A stretch of 64,000 bases of DNA from Anseranas semipalmata (lineage: Eukaryota; Chordata; Aves; Anseriformes; Anseranatidae). Both the position numbers and the translations under genes were made by a program. The stretch covers positions 216,852-280,851 of the forward strand of contig VXAA01001494.1 in assembly GCA_013399115.1 (NCBI GenBank), written 5' to 3'. Each line of letters starts with the position of its first letter. Within the stretch, counting starts at the first letter, position 1. Below, one piece after another: positions 38,547 to 52,434 of the stretch. The notes under the pieces are model-generated. The model saw only the letters and a list, made by a program, of their open reading frames with translations. It searched no databases and was not told the DNA's origin.

Positions 38547-38673
38547 GCCATGAATCAGTAGAGTAGTATCCATCTCTGCTTAGAGTTCCCTAAATACTGA
38601 GATACCATTGCAGCTCTGCCACTACCTAAGTGTATGACCTTCGGTGGCTCTCTGCCCCTGTCTCCCCATTTGT
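38547..38673 (+). mobile_element. Ancient MIR/CORE-like SINE, 5' and core part
   Basis: The run cagctctgccactacct, then tgtatgacct and ctgcccctgtctccccattt (38610-38673) follows the order of the amniote MIR-type segment (ctctgccact, gtgtgacctt, gtttccccat). The preceding bases (ggccatgaatcagtagagta) resemble a worn tRNA-like head. The copy is highly diverged, as expected for an insertion older than birds. Confidence 0.6.
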
Positions 38674-38934
38674 TCTCTTGGAAAGAAGTGTACTCATGCT
38701 CAGCTCACCTGACAATTTATTTTTCCCTCCACTAATAAATCCTTCTGCAGATCATTTGCACGTTTTTGTTCCCATACTTCCCCATTCGATCCATATGTTG
38801 AGCCCTCACCTTTCTGACATCACTCCCTTCGACACACACAGATTCTAGTCAGCAAAAATAACATTGCCTACCCATCACCAAGAACAAATAAATGAAATAA
38901 ACTTGGACATAATTCTCCTCTGGGTTTTCCTAGT

Positions 38935-39065
38935 GCATTTTGCATTGTCTGTCTACTTAGATTACAAGCCCCTCAGAGCAAGGACACGTTGTCTTGTTTG
39001 ACTTGTACAGCTCTGAGCATACTGTTTGCACATAAATAATATTAACAGCAATGATAATACTAGTT
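38935..39065 (+). mobile_element. SINE/LINE-like 3' tail relic
   Basis: The sequence gattacaagcccctcagagc, then acttgtacagctctgagcat and a final aataat-rich end (about 38960-39065) resembles the shared 3' tail of ancient amniote SINE/L2-like elements. That tail typically reads 'attgtaagctc..ggggcag', then 'tgtacagcgcctagcac', then (aat)n. It lies 260 bp downstream of the SINE body at 38547-38673 in the same orientation, so both may be parts of one element separated by an insertion. Confidence 0.5.
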
Positions 39066-39300
39066 TGGCCACTCTCAATACACATGAAAATGATGCAGTA
39101 AGTGCTTTTTTTTTTTTTCTTAAATAACAAAGTGTCATATTTCTTCTCATTTTTCAGGGACTTATAAACCTGATGGAACTGCATATACCGAGGCTCTGAA
39201 TGTTTAATGCTCTTGCTGAAAAGTACGGTGTGTTCATGCAGGAGAAGCAGCAGGACAAATATTTTCACACATTATCAGATAGCTGAGTGAAACAGGCTCC

Positions 39301-39339
39301 ACCAGAATTTACAACTGAAGGCTACCAGAATTTACAACT
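39301..39339. repeat. 16-bp direct repeat
   Basis: The word accagaatttacaact occurs exactly at 39301-39316 and 39324-39339 (period 23). This is a recent local duplication. Confidence 0.85.
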
Positions 39340-42300
39340 TGTGAAATTGTGGCTGTCTGTATTTTCTCATTACAGTGTGCTTGCTAGAGATAGAGAAGGC
39401 ACTTTTCCCCCCCCAACCCCCTTTTCTTTTCTTTTTTTTTTTTTTTGCCATCTACTGTCTCACTACTTCCTAGTTAAACCTTGTCTCAAGTTATCAACAC
39501 TCTCTGGAGAGATAAGCTTCTTCTCACTTACAACCTGTCACTAATAATCGAACTTTCAAGACTCCATCTCGAAAAGAGACTACTGGAGGCACACAGGTCA
39601 CAGGAATTAACTGCCACCAGTCCTTGCAGAAAACTAAGCTCATCAATCTATAGCTTCTCGTCATAATTAGAATAACGGCTTCGAAAATTTGGGCTGATGT
39701 TGACTCAGTCTTATGCCACAAAGACCGCTGATTAAAATCTTGGTGTGAAAGTTAATGATAAGTGCTGGTGGCGTTGTCGTGGCGACAGGGACAAACAATT
39801 CCCTTGCCGTGACATTTTCAATGTCCTGCAGAAGAAAAACTGTCCTCTTTAGTGTGGCACTGTATGAAGCTTATTTATGGCTACAGGGCTTGCTGGATTG
39901 ATGACTGTCGTAACACACTGTCAAATCCTTTACTGACACATTCATTTTTTGAGCCCCTGGTGTGGCAGAAATAAAACACAACAAAAATGTGAAAGTATTA
40001 TTTATCAGTAGCTGTTTGAGTAAACAGTGGATAAAATAAATTTGGTATATTTTTGTACTCAGAGAGGCACATATCTCCCTACATTTATTAAATACTTTAG
40101 AAACCCCCAAAAAACGTTTAATGCACCTGAAGATTCCCTTACAGTATTTGACTGCAGTTTTGCAATAGATTTTAAGAGACGAAACCCCCCCAAAACTAGT
40201 GCAGTCAACAAAGATTACGAACACAGCTTTGCTTACACTGTGTTCATACCAAAATTCAGGGTGTTGCACACTTGGCGTGAAAGTCTAAGAGCTCACATCA
40301 GAACTGGCCTCATGTTTGTTTTGATCCAGAATTTCAAAAAGATCAGCTGAGGCTTCAGTGACCGTACCTAACAGTAAGCAGCACGCTCCACCATGAGTGT
40401 CTTCAGCTATCAGTTTTATCACTTTTTGAAAGGAGAAGGTGTTACTTTTTTCTCCTCTTCCAGGTAGTCTTCGTTCGCCTTATTTCATGCACAGTGAACT
40501 TCATTCATCAGCTTTAAAGCTCTTGTTAATTACTGCAGCTTTTACCATCTGCACTGGTCAGCCACTACAAGAATATCATTCTTGATTGCAACAAGTAAAT
40601 TCATAGTCAGATCATCAGAGAGAGATCGAAATGTATCTCGAACCTCTACGCTGCACACACAAAAGGTTTCTGTACAGGTTTTCTATACTGATTGCTTTTT
40701 CGGGGGTCATGCATATTTTAGCTTCCAGGATCAAAATTATTAAAAGATTCCCCTGTTTCTAATCTCAAGGCACCCGTGTCTGTCTACAGAAATAAGTCTA
40801 AGATAATTTACTCCCAATATTAGACAAAAAATAAATATAGTCTCCTTTTCTTTCCTTCTTGCCAATGGACTCCTCCTGCCCTTGTTTTAAAAATATTTAT
40901 TGCATCCCTTCTAATTAAAAATGATGTAATCCTGGAGGAGAGAGGTGTCAAAAGAGCACACTGTCCTTTCACAATACTTAAATATGAAGTGGCTGAGCAA
41001 AGGGTTGTTTTTTGTATTCAGTAAGTGCAACTCCATCAACATTATCCAGAAGTATTGCACAAGATGCAGAGAAACTTCTACATGTAAAAGGATATCCCCA
41101 CAATCTAGTCCTTGCAATTTCAAGAGTTGCTTAGTCAAGGAAATTAAGAATCAATCCATCAAAGCTATCAAAAAATATTTTAAAAGGAATCCTATTTTAA
41201 TAAAATTAATCCTTCAAATCTCTTAGGAAATTTTGGAAAATTTCAGCTAACATCGATCCATATTAATATATAATGTGGTTCAAAATTAGTTGAATTTCTC
41301 TACTGCAGCATTCAACCCTTCAAGTAAATGTTTAGCAAACAAATCTGCCCATCAGCAATTTCAAATCTCTAACACTGACATAATCCATACTTGATTTATC
41401 CACTTAATCACCATGCTAAGTACAACTGGCTGTGCTACTGTATAGAAAAGGAGTAAAAAAAAAAAAAAAAAAACACTTGTCCTTCCTAAATCACTCCAGT
41501 GATCTTTTGTACATAGTTTTCCCTCTCAATAAATCAAATATTATTTTCTCTTCATTTGTAGCACCGTTTTTATGTTGATAATTGGCTATCACTTTGCGTC
41601 TTCTATAAAATAAAAACTAGTTGAAGTACCTAACGAAAAGAGCTGTCCTACAAGGGAGAGCCTAGATCTTGGACAAAGGACGAATCAGTCAGTGATCTTT
41701 TCCACAGGTCAAGCTCTATTGGCTAGAGCTCCCATCTGCTACAGAAATTTTAAACATAACAACTGCAGGTACAATTTACTCCATTTTTCAAATATGTCAA
41801 GAGACTCGCACCTTTTTGTTTGTTTGCTAACACAGCAACAAGGAAACTACAGGAACAGTTTTGAAAAGAGAACGTTGAATTGTTTTTTAGCTTCTTACTG
41901 AAAAGGCGTTGCCTATAACTGAACACCGCTGGTCGAAATGTAGACATTTTGTCAACCGTTTCAGAGACAAAATTTCACAGCATAAACTACAAATGTTGGA
42001 TGCAAGTGATGCCAAAAATGGGTGTCTTTCCATGTTTTTTGACAGCTTTAAGTGGTGCCACACCGCAAAGTCAGCGATATTTGGAAATGTCTGCTTAACA
42101 TCTCAAAACAGCACTACACTCCCTAGCACTAACTTAACTAGAAATAAGATTTTGCATATGTCCCAGATTATTTTTCATGGACAATAAACAAAGGTCTGAT
42201 GTCCCAGCAATTAATTTCTGTTAGCAACTTAAAACAAATAAAAACTCAAATACATTAAACATCTGCTCCCTACACCCCATTTTCACAACACACAGATTTT

Positions 42301-43481
42301 GTGCTGATCCATTTTGTATTGAAAAAAAAAAAGTTTTAAGCTTAGCATTCATTGGTTCAAACTTGGATTTCATTGAGCTTAGTGAGTTGACTTCCAATCA
42401 CATCCGTGCAAGCTATCTGTACTGGTTCTCCTCAGCTATAACTCATTAATGGTCTAATTACAAAGTAAAATTACTTTAATAGAAGTTATGATCAATCATT
42501 CAATTCTGTAAACAACAGAGATTCCAGGCAAACTTATCTAGTAAATGTTACTGAAAGTTGTGTAAAAAAGAAAGAAAAGAGTGAAGAAAACATCAGCCTT
42601 TAATTTTCTTTGCTTTGTCAGTTTGCAACTCAAATTTACTATGTGAAGGTGTTTTTGGGGGAGGAGAAAGGGTAGTGTGCTAAAATGATTAAACTACATA
42701 GTCTATGCACTTCTGATGCCTGATGGAAAAGCTGAGTGTACCACATGAAAACTCTGGGTGACTAAACAGATTGTCAAATATAAAAAAATAAAAAAGAAAC
42801 TCTAGCAGTCAGTTTTAATTTTTTCATGGCCATCAGCTTTTCTTGTCCTATTAGTTACCATAATAGCAACACAGTGTTGAGCAAAATACCAGAAGCTTTC
42901 ATTAGAACCATTAACATAATTTGATAACTGATGGTATTTGATTTCTGACTTTTGAACTTTGACTTAAGGCTTGGTGTAAGATGTAATCTCACTGATTGGA
43001 TGCTTTTTAAAATATGAACACTTCATGTTACATTGCTTTGTTAACTGTAATTAATGTTCACATTTGTCACAAATCATATCATTTAAGAAAGAAGCAATAA
43101 TGATGAAAGATGTGACAATGTTACACCCATGTCATCTTCCCCCAAATAAGTCCTAACTGCTCAAAATAAACTGAAGTAACGCATGTAGTACTGAATACAT
43201 ACAAATAAAAACTTTTCATATTGGCTATTAAGGTATTAATATTTTTGCTTAACATAAAAAAAATAATGTTTTGGTACTTCAGAGCTGTGTTCAAGATGTC
43301 CTACTTACAACATAAGACTCAATTATACAGTGCTTTCCTGATCTTTGAATACGGAGGCAAAGAGGTAAGGAGGGCTTTTTCAGTTTCTGTCTCTACTGGT
43401 GCGACCAGGGATTTTCCAACACAGATAAAAGCTTCCTCTCTGCTCAGTTCTTACAGTCATTAACTTGCTCTGCACCCTCAG
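39340..43481. other. Unique AT-rich non-coding DNA
   Basis: No gene is supported. A 132-codon minus-strand frame (39871-40269) and a 107-codon plus-strand frame (40027-40350) overlap each other in opposite directions without motifs. A T-rich stretch lies at 39421-39446 and an A20 tract at 41455-41474. Confidence 0.5.
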
Positions 43482-43579
43482 CCTTTGGCCACCTCATTGT
43501 AGAAACAGAGCTGAAGCTAACAAACCTGCCTCCGGCGGGGGCTCCCCCAGCTGTTACCTGCACTGTGCTACCTGCACAG
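43482..43579 (+). other. Exon-like segment
   Basis: A polypyrimidine/acceptor (gctctgcaccctcag) precedes 98 bases, followed by a gtaaga donor. With two leading bases the frame is open for 32 codons and ends in phase with the donor. The peptide includes FGHLIVETELKLTNLPPAG. The segment is more GC-rich than its surroundings and has CpGs (ctccggcgg). I do not recognise a family. It is on the opposite strand from the candidate at 36802-36931, so both cannot belong to one gene. Confidence 0.2.
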
Positions 43580-46500
43580 GTAAGATGCTGCCCGCAAAGC
43601 TTCCAGCACAGGCAGCTTTCTCTTGTAGCCAGGCTCAAGAAGCTCACACTTGCCTCCAAATCACTAAGTGGATGTTTCTAAGACAACTATATGAAGTCAC
43701 GTGCCTCTTCAGTATGGTATGCAAAGGAACGCAAGTAAACAAAAACAGAATGGCTGAGCTTTCGAAAGCTATTTATAACATAAAAAACTAACAGTTAAAG
43801 TTTTGGGAAAAAAATAACTTTCTAGTTATATTGATCGCCAGGGATCTGAAAGGTCCTTTAATGTGCAAAATGTCCGGTATTGGCCTGCGACAATAATCAC
43901 ATACACAGGAGTGACTTTAGTTATTCACCTCGTTCACAATATATCTGTACAGGCGACATACACATCACCATCCAACGAGACACAACATGGTGCATCTTGC
44001 CACCTAAATAAGATATCTAGAAGACACTAAAGCAAAAAAACACCTAGCTAAAAAGCCTGCACAAAGTTTGTTCTAACATATCAGTTGTGAACAAGTGCAG
44101 AAAAAAAAAATTGCTCTAATGCCTGAATGATAAGCTGTGAATGAACCAAACAGAGAATATATTCTGTCCCTAAGTGATAAAAGACACTATCACTATTCTA
44201 CCATACCAAAGAAAAAGAGGCTATTAAATGTAATGCATAAAATAACATTTAGTAAGGAAATCAGGATAATTACTTCACAAAAAGGACATTCAGTCAAGTT
44301 CTAAACCATTGCTCTGAATTGAGAATATTACTTACATCTAAGTTAAATCAAGTAAAACTTCCTAAGCACTCCCTTAAAGAATACCTCAAAATAACAGGAG
44401 GAACTACCTAATTCATCATGCTTTGTTCCGTTAAAAACCTGTGAATTTTTGGAGGAGGTTTTGACATTACCTTTCTTGTCTGTAAATTCAGCCTATTCCT
44501 ATTCAGTCTATTCCTATGCAGGAACACAGATAAATACAGTTGGTTCTACCCAGGCTCTGAAATGAGCAATCAAGTCACCATGGATAAGTCATATCAGCCA
44601 CCAGTACAACCAAGAGTCAGAACAGCTTCTGCTGGGCACTGTATAAACACAAGAGAAAAGCAAGGGCCATTAAAGATTTTTGAGTCATAAAGTTCAGAGT
44701 AAGGAAAACCTAGCAGTGAGATGTGTCCAACTATAGTATACTTAACGTAAAGGAATGACTGTCACTGACATATTATAGAAGACTAAAATGAGCAAAAAAA
44801 TACAGAAGAAAACGTTCACAAAGGGTAGTACAGCACCGCTACGGAAAAACAAATACAGAAATGTGCTGTCCTATCTATTTCTGCTACATTACAATGCTGG
44901 ATAACATATATTTAAATGCTGCTTATTGTAGGCATGCTGAATCGTTCTCCATCACTTCAGACCCAACATTGATAACATACTTCATCTTGAGTGGCAGAAA
45001 TTATTTTGCAAAAGTAGGAAGTGAGTCTGACAGCTGTTGCTTTTGTGATGCTCCGAGTAGCAGCACAATGCAATGTGAAGTTTCTAGATAGGTACAGATT
45101 CCTCCATGCTATGATTCTAAGTGTGCCATTCAGACAGAGCGATGCTATCCACATTGGCCAGGTGGCATAATAGAAATAAAAGTAAATTGTAATAAAAGAT
45201 TGTCACGGGATCAATGTCTCATACCTTAAAATTGAGCATTTTGGCTCCGCTTCAGCATTCATCAGCCAGAACCTATTATCCTATGACAATATTCCATTTC
45301 ACTGATATCTGTTCATTATAAAATATATATATTTACAGTATTTGGAAGGTGATTTTTAATGCTGTGAATGCCCTTTAAAAGGAGACTATTTGAACATTAT
45401 AGATTCCAAATGACTAGTCAAGATATTCAATTCCCTGTTTAAATCTTTAAATATACTTAGGAATTCCTTGTTTCAATAGACTTTCTAATGCCTGTTCCTT
45501 TACTGTTTAAATATATATTACAATGTAAAATGAGAAAGGTCTTCATTAACTCATCGCACTTGGGGAACTCACCTTTTCGTGGTATTAGTTTCATTCATTT
45601 ATCACAATGCATTACCAGTATCCAAGAAAAGTGACCATAATATTTATATACATCACTATATTTGAACTTTTCATGTCGGAATCTCTGAATAAGTCTAAAG
45701 AACTTGCATATCCCAACATATCAAACTTGAAAATCCCAACGCTGACACTGCAAGAACAAACATGTTCTACTCACATCCACCACGTACTCCGAGTCTCAAC
45801 TTCAGTTGGTTACCTCAGAAAAAGGACTTCGCAAAAAATTGTTATCAAAAGAAGTCTTGTGCTGAGAGAGATTTCTTTTTATCCTGAAGAACTTGATAGA
45901 AAAATGTAGCTTTTTTGTTTGCTTGGTTGTTTTTTGTTTAGGAAAAAAATCTTTATTTAGGCGGTGTATTTAAGGAGAATTTTTAGAAGTAATAAATGCA
46001 GTGAAATCTAAAAACTGTACAGAGAAAATACCTAGCAGCATCTGAGACTGAGCACGATATTATCAGTGTCAGCATATTGATGACCCAGATGGTATTTGTA
46101 TGTTTGAAGTATGACATCTTTACTCCTCTGTCATCCAACACAAGTAATTAACAATAATCAAGTGGGTGTTAATTGGATATAATGGAACAATCTCCAGTCA
46201 GCCTGAGCCTACTATTTGCCTCTTACTAGTAATTATGAACACTAAGTACTCACGCTAATCTCCTTCTTCTCACTGAAGCCAAACAGAGGTGCAGTATTTA
46301 CTCAGCTGATAGCTTGTTTTGTCTGCAATTTAGTCTGTTTTAAGCCAAGAAACTCATAATTTGCAGAGCCGTCACCAGCTGCCAGGATCACACAAAAGAA
46401 TGCAAGGCCCTAGATGACAGCAATTCAGTATATATCATCCAGGAAAAAAGGACAATTATTAATTAAACTGACCTGTTACAACCACAGTAACCACAACACC

Positions 46501-48732
46501 TGGTCCCGTAAACACTGAAAAACATCCATTTAAAAACCATCTGAAAAGTTCACATTTCAGATCCATATTTCTCACACATAAAAGGATGCTGTTTAACCAG
46601 AAAACTTCCCAAGCTGCTGTTCTTTTTCCATGAAAGACCATAACAACCCTTTCATGATAGCAAACTGGTGAACAATCTCAGTCACATCGCTGCAGAATGC
46701 GCTTGGCTGTTTGATTACTATTACCGTAGCAAATTGAAAGTATCTTATCAAGAGTGACCATTAGAAACATATTACCAGCCATTAAGCAGATGGTTAGATG
46801 TTTTAAAATAGCTTTTACATAGTAATAGAATCCAGAGTAGTCGACCTTATTTATGATTCTATTAAGGGCAAAAAGGAAAATAAAAAAATAAGAAACAATA
46901 CATAATTTTTTGTGGTGAAAGGGGCATTTTTCAGTGGTTTTGCAAGACCATTACATATCCAATATATGAATCAGAATTCATTAAAACACTTAGAGCATGC
47001 TTAAATTCTGTTACAATTAAGTTTACGTCTTCTATAAAAAATAATCTTTCCATCGTTGTAAGAATTGGAATGCCTCAACAAATCAAAACATGCAAAAAGG
47101 TAGCACACCAGATTAGGCAAACTAGCTCTGGGGACTGCTTTTACGAATGATTCCCAGGAAAACATTGGTTGTTTGCATCATTTAATTCATCCCAAATTTT
47201 GCTTGCTTTAAGGAGGATTGAACCGGTTTGTATCGAGACAGATTTTTTTCCTTAGGTTACATGTAGATGTCATCACTATGTCGATAACTAAGATCTGCAC
47301 TGATTTACAGAAACGGTACACTATTTGGAACACAATTACTGATTGATGTAGGCGGCCAGAAATACAGACCATTAGGTACTATTATATTATTGATTTCATG
47401 TTTAAATTTGGGCAAATCACTCTATCCATGATGAGAAACTTGCAATTTTCACGTGTCAATTCACATCTTCAGTTGGAGCTTCCACTTACACAGTTCAGAT
47501 AGGAAACAGATTATACGGGGCTTTGAAACCAAATACCACAAAGCAAACAACAAAGCAAACCATGATAAACATACACCATTTTAACACAAATAACATGTAA
47601 ACTTTATAGTGGCACCTCACAATTCTTTACTGAAAAGAAAAAAAGTATCCTACCCATGAAATAGAGAGTTTAGCTCTATCACCTGTATATATATATATAC
47701 ACACACTATATTTATATATATATATTTTTGATAGAAAGAACACAGGTAGACAGATTTGGATTAAATGACAAAGTTTCATTTAGGATACATGCACCTCCAG
47801 CACCTTATTTTCATTAGGTCAAATATGGACTAGCCTTACAACCATGTCCTTTTCACTTTGCCAGCTGTTTAGGCCCCCATTCATCTTTCCCAGGGTAGAG
47901 GGAATTCCCATTTGGCACCTACGTCAGCCTTTGGTACTGCACAGGATGGATTTGGCACTTAAAAAGTAGATATTTCAGTCACAGCATTGTACCCATTACT
48001 GAATGGCTACTCCAACAGCCTAATGGTTTTTTCGGTAATGGAAATGTCAATGTTTAGTCACTATATTTGCAAGCTCCAGAAATGAAGTATCTGAAGTAAA
48101 CTCTACTTTAGCTTTCTTCATTCCCTGTAAAAATGCATCCCCTGGGTAGAGCATACAAAAATTCTAAAAACCACCAATAAAGACTAGATGCTTTCCTAAA
48201 TAGCATTTTGGATTAAGTGAAAGAGGACAGAAAATCAAACGTAAAGCAACTCTCTATCAAATGCATCACCAGCAAAGGAAAACAATTCTTAAACCCATTA
48301 ATCTGCTGAACCAAAATGCTTGTTAAAGTCACAATGCATTGATATGCATCAGAAGATACCTATTATATACTTGGTGCCATCTGTCATCCAGGGTTTAACT
48401 TCAGATACAACTCCTTTAAGCAATTAAATACTTTGAGATAAACTGAGATGATATAATAATATATAAAATACATACTATATAAATTACACAAATATCTTTT
48501 CCACCTCATCTAAAAGCCTTGCAAAATATGTTAGAGGTTTTCTAGCAACCAAAGTTGCATTTAGCAAACTAGGAGTTTCTCTAGAGAAAAACTAGTATTT
48601 CTAGTGGAAGTATCAGTTGTCAATAATTGCCTAAGAACAGAGTTTAAAAAGACCTGGAAGAAGTGAGGGAACACAACTGTGGTGCAACCGACCTATGGAA
48701 CCGCAGGCTGAAGCCAGAGCCGTGCTGTACCA
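43580..48732. other. Unique AT-rich non-coding DNA
   Basis: No gene is supported; frames are 60-100 codons without motifs. The interval includes a TA/CA microsatellite at 47685-47729. Confidence 0.55.
47685..47729. repeat. (TA)n with (CA)n microsatellite
   Basis: A TATATA run, a short ACACAC block, then a second TATATA run ending in T5. This is a compound dinucleotide repeat. Confidence 0.9.
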
Positions 48733-51700
48733 GTGCAGCTCCAGCTTCATCTGGGTTCCTCGTTTTGTCCTCCTTCGGGCTCCCATGTCGACTGTTTGTG
48801 CAATGCACAAAGTTTCCTGGGAATTTCTCTCCTTGGCGTTCTTCACATCCTTCGACTCTATAGAAATGTGTTTTCAAGCACAGCAGATGGAAAATTTACC
48901 CTAATTTGCAGCTCTAGGAAAGGACAGAAGAAAATTTGCATACCTATATGGAGCACAACTAGGCTGCACATTGTTAGGTGTATTTGGAATGGCTTTCAAG
49001 ACAACGTAATAAAGATGAATTCCTGTTTTGGTTTCCTTGGATTTGATAATCATAGCAGATTTATTATTTTGCAGCAACTTCATAGTGAATATGAAATAGG
49101 GAAGAATGGAAAAAAACACACATTTTTTTTTTTTAACCTACAACTTTTCAGGAAGGTAGCAAAATTTAAACACATTCTTTTCTTAATATTCCATTCCTTT
49201 TCAAACAAAAAAATGTCACCAAAAAATCCAAATGCTATTTCAAAAAACAAAACAAGGATTTTCAACGTGACACACATGCAAAAAATGCTTGCCCAATCTC
49301 AAAACAGATTGGGTTAGAACATAAAACACATGAGATTAAGAGATACTCAGGTGTTCTTGGTAATATACACCATCATGCCATTTAGCTTAAGTGAACACAG
49401 ATTAAATACAGAAATAATCCGTGTATACGAATGAATATCCTCCCACTGCAAAAACCCATATCCTGATGTTACTGCTACCCCACTGGAAAGAAACCTGTCA
49501 GGACTCTCACTGGCACGGTGAAAAGCAACATGAATGGCAGAAATTTTGATTGATGTCACTGCCTGCCTGTCAAGTGAAACAAGCAGGGCCAACCTAATCA
49601 TGTTAGATTAGTGGATACAGACATGATATAATATTTTTGTTATAGATATGCATGTAGAGTGTGCATGCACAGAATCACAGGCATATAAACATATCTTTCA
49701 AATAATAGTATGCATCAGTGTATTACAATGTGTATTATCAAATTCTTAATGCCTGTGGGTGTTGGGTTTTTTGTTTGTTTGTTTTTTTAAAGTAAACATT
49801 ATGATGCATTTTCAAGGACTTTGCAGTAGACCTTCCATGTATTTTCTGGAGGCTTGATTCATTCATTTTCTTTTTGCATTGCTAAACTGAACTAGATAAT
49901 TTATAGTACAAATCTAGAGTGAAATTGATGCAGCCACCTTTTCTAGATAGCAAATACGCAATTTAAATATAAGGCCATACAGAGTACCTTCTGATAATAA
50001 GCTAAACAGATTTTTAAAAGTGAGAGTATCTGAAGCCAACAGACCTTCTGCATGAAGGTCACAGAAGAAAAGAAACCTTGTCAGGCAAAGTTTGCAAAAC
50101 AAGAAAACATTTATTTCAGACATGAAACTGGACTGTGACTACAACTGTCTGATCATTCATCACTGAAACACTTGGTTGATACCCTCCTGACTGATAAGTA
50201 AAAAGAATCAATAAGAAGCATCTCCACACTACCAAGAATGATGCTGATAGTCCAGGTCTCAGGTTAACTGAGAAAAATGTATCCTAATAGTTGAGAATCA
50301 AGATACTTTACTATCACATGAGAAATGTGATAAAAAATAAAAAAGCAAAAATCCCAAACTGCCTCTCACTCCACCCCTCACAAACTTGAACTTGTGCATT
50401 TAAAAAAAAAAAAAAAAAACTTGTTAAAAGCAGCCAGAGCTAATTTTCAGCTGGTAAGAGGTAACTCTGTGAGATCCCACGCCTCAGGCTCTGACAGAAC
50501 GTTTTCTGTATGTATTTTTTAGACCCTACATTCAAACTCAAGCAAATACAGGGCCCTTTGGTCACCACATGGCCAGAGTTCACAACAACAAATGTGCAGA
50601 AATGATTTCAACTGCATGGAAAAAATGTTTTATTCTATATACTACAAGCTATGAAGTATGTGTTTTTTATTATTATTTTAAGAAACTTGGCTGTAAACAA
50701 TACTAAATCAAAATGTCCATTTGGTATTTACTATATCCAATGTGTTCTATGGGTCTGAAAGAAAAATACCATCCCTGAGATTTAGATAATGTTAAGTACA
50801 AGAAATTGCAGGTTTTGTTTTTTGTCAAATATACTTGCTTCTTTGCCCTTGAACACAAATAATAAATAAGCTTAGTGCCAGATTTTCTGAATTTGGAGCC
50901 TGGTACTGAAAGGTACTCAAGTATTTTCCTCTTGCACTGAGGCAAACAGTCAGACATACCAATATCTTTACTGGGACTGAGCCTCACTTTGTTCATGTTT
51001 TAGTTATTTTTATCAAATTTAGAACAAGGGAAAAAGAACCCAAGTTGAAAGTGGGGGCTTAGTTCTGTGACACAGGCTGTGTGCCCACCTCCCCTTGCAT
51101 TTAATCTCGAGCCTTTACACCCCACAATTAGATAGCATCAAAATATCCAGAATAAATTTCCACAATGAGTATTATACGACTGCCCACTAGCTGGACAGGA
51201 AATTTAAACTAATTTGCTCTTGCATCTAACTGAAATCTAAATAAGCATATTCGTACACAATCCCTATTTACCCATACAGAATTAGTCACTTGCACATAAT
51301 GGAGGCGAGCCTTGGAAAGGACTGCAAGATGATGGAGAAGGCACCTATTGAAACATTTGCAATTGGATACAGGCACAGTACTTCTAGTACTCTTGTGAAT
51401 ACAGCCCAGACAACGCCAGCCTGGCCAAACAGTCGGCCTTCACGAGCCTGAACTGCTCAATGGCTTAACCTGAAGCCAGCTCCCGGTTTGCTCATTTCCT
51501 GGAGGAACCGTGCAGGTCCTGCATGACCCCTGTTTTTCCAATCTTGGATGTGAATTTTGCTAGCTTTGAAAACGTTTTAGGGCTTACACAGAAATTTGTA
51601 AAATGTCAGCTTGAAAATTTTAATTGACTTATTAGCAATATCTCTTCTTTGAATGACCTTTTAGTCCTCCTTATAACATATCACCTACTTTTACTACCTT

Positions 51701-52434
51701 CTGGCTGACAGCTTTTAATATATTCCTTCCTAGTGGATGATATCATCTGTCCTTGGATGGAATTAACTAAAGCACTACACATTTAAAAGCTGACATTAAT
51801 CCATATCCACAGATTTTTAACAGCTGCTGGGATAAATATTGTGTTTCCATGCATTAGGTTTCATATAACAATGACTAGTAGAAATAAATTGAGATTAAAT
51901 ATACACTGGCAACATCAAAACCAAGGAGAAAAAAAAGTAGTCTGCTGATAAATGCAGTGTTTTAGTGGCTGCATATATCAATGACTAAAAATACTTACTA
52001 TAATTAGCAAGAATAATTCAGTTATAGTGTAAACATAAGGTATATTTTGTTCCTGTGGCATTGTTATATCTCCTGATAATCATGTTTATAAAAAACTTTA
52101 GTGAAGAGATAGCTGGTTAAAGACCCAGCTAATACTTTATATCTGTTTCAAAAATATAGCATCCATTACGGCATCACATTTCTTTTGCAAATTATGTATT
52201 TGGTTTTGCACCCATAGACAGATGAGTAATCAAGGGCCCTAGGTGGAGCAGGGACACAAAGTGGTGCACAGGGAGGGAGCGCTACGACCTACTGTAAGCA
52301 GTACCTAACCAGAACTCCCTGGGAACCTCTGAAAATTCACCATTTGTCAAAATTACAAAATGCACAGCTCAATAGGAGACCTCTCCTCCCTTTCCCTTTG
52401 TTTATCAAAAGAAAATATACATTAGTAAAATAGT
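48733..52434. other. Unique AT-rich DNA with the longest gap-free open frame
   Basis: The plus strand is open for 194 codons at 48733-49317, the longest gap-free frame in the window. Its peptide includes runs from simple sequence (five F in a row from a T tract), has no recognisable domain, and is overlapped by shorter frames on both strands. I regard it as chance. An A18 tract lies at 50402-50419. Nothing else is recognisable. Confidence 0.45.
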
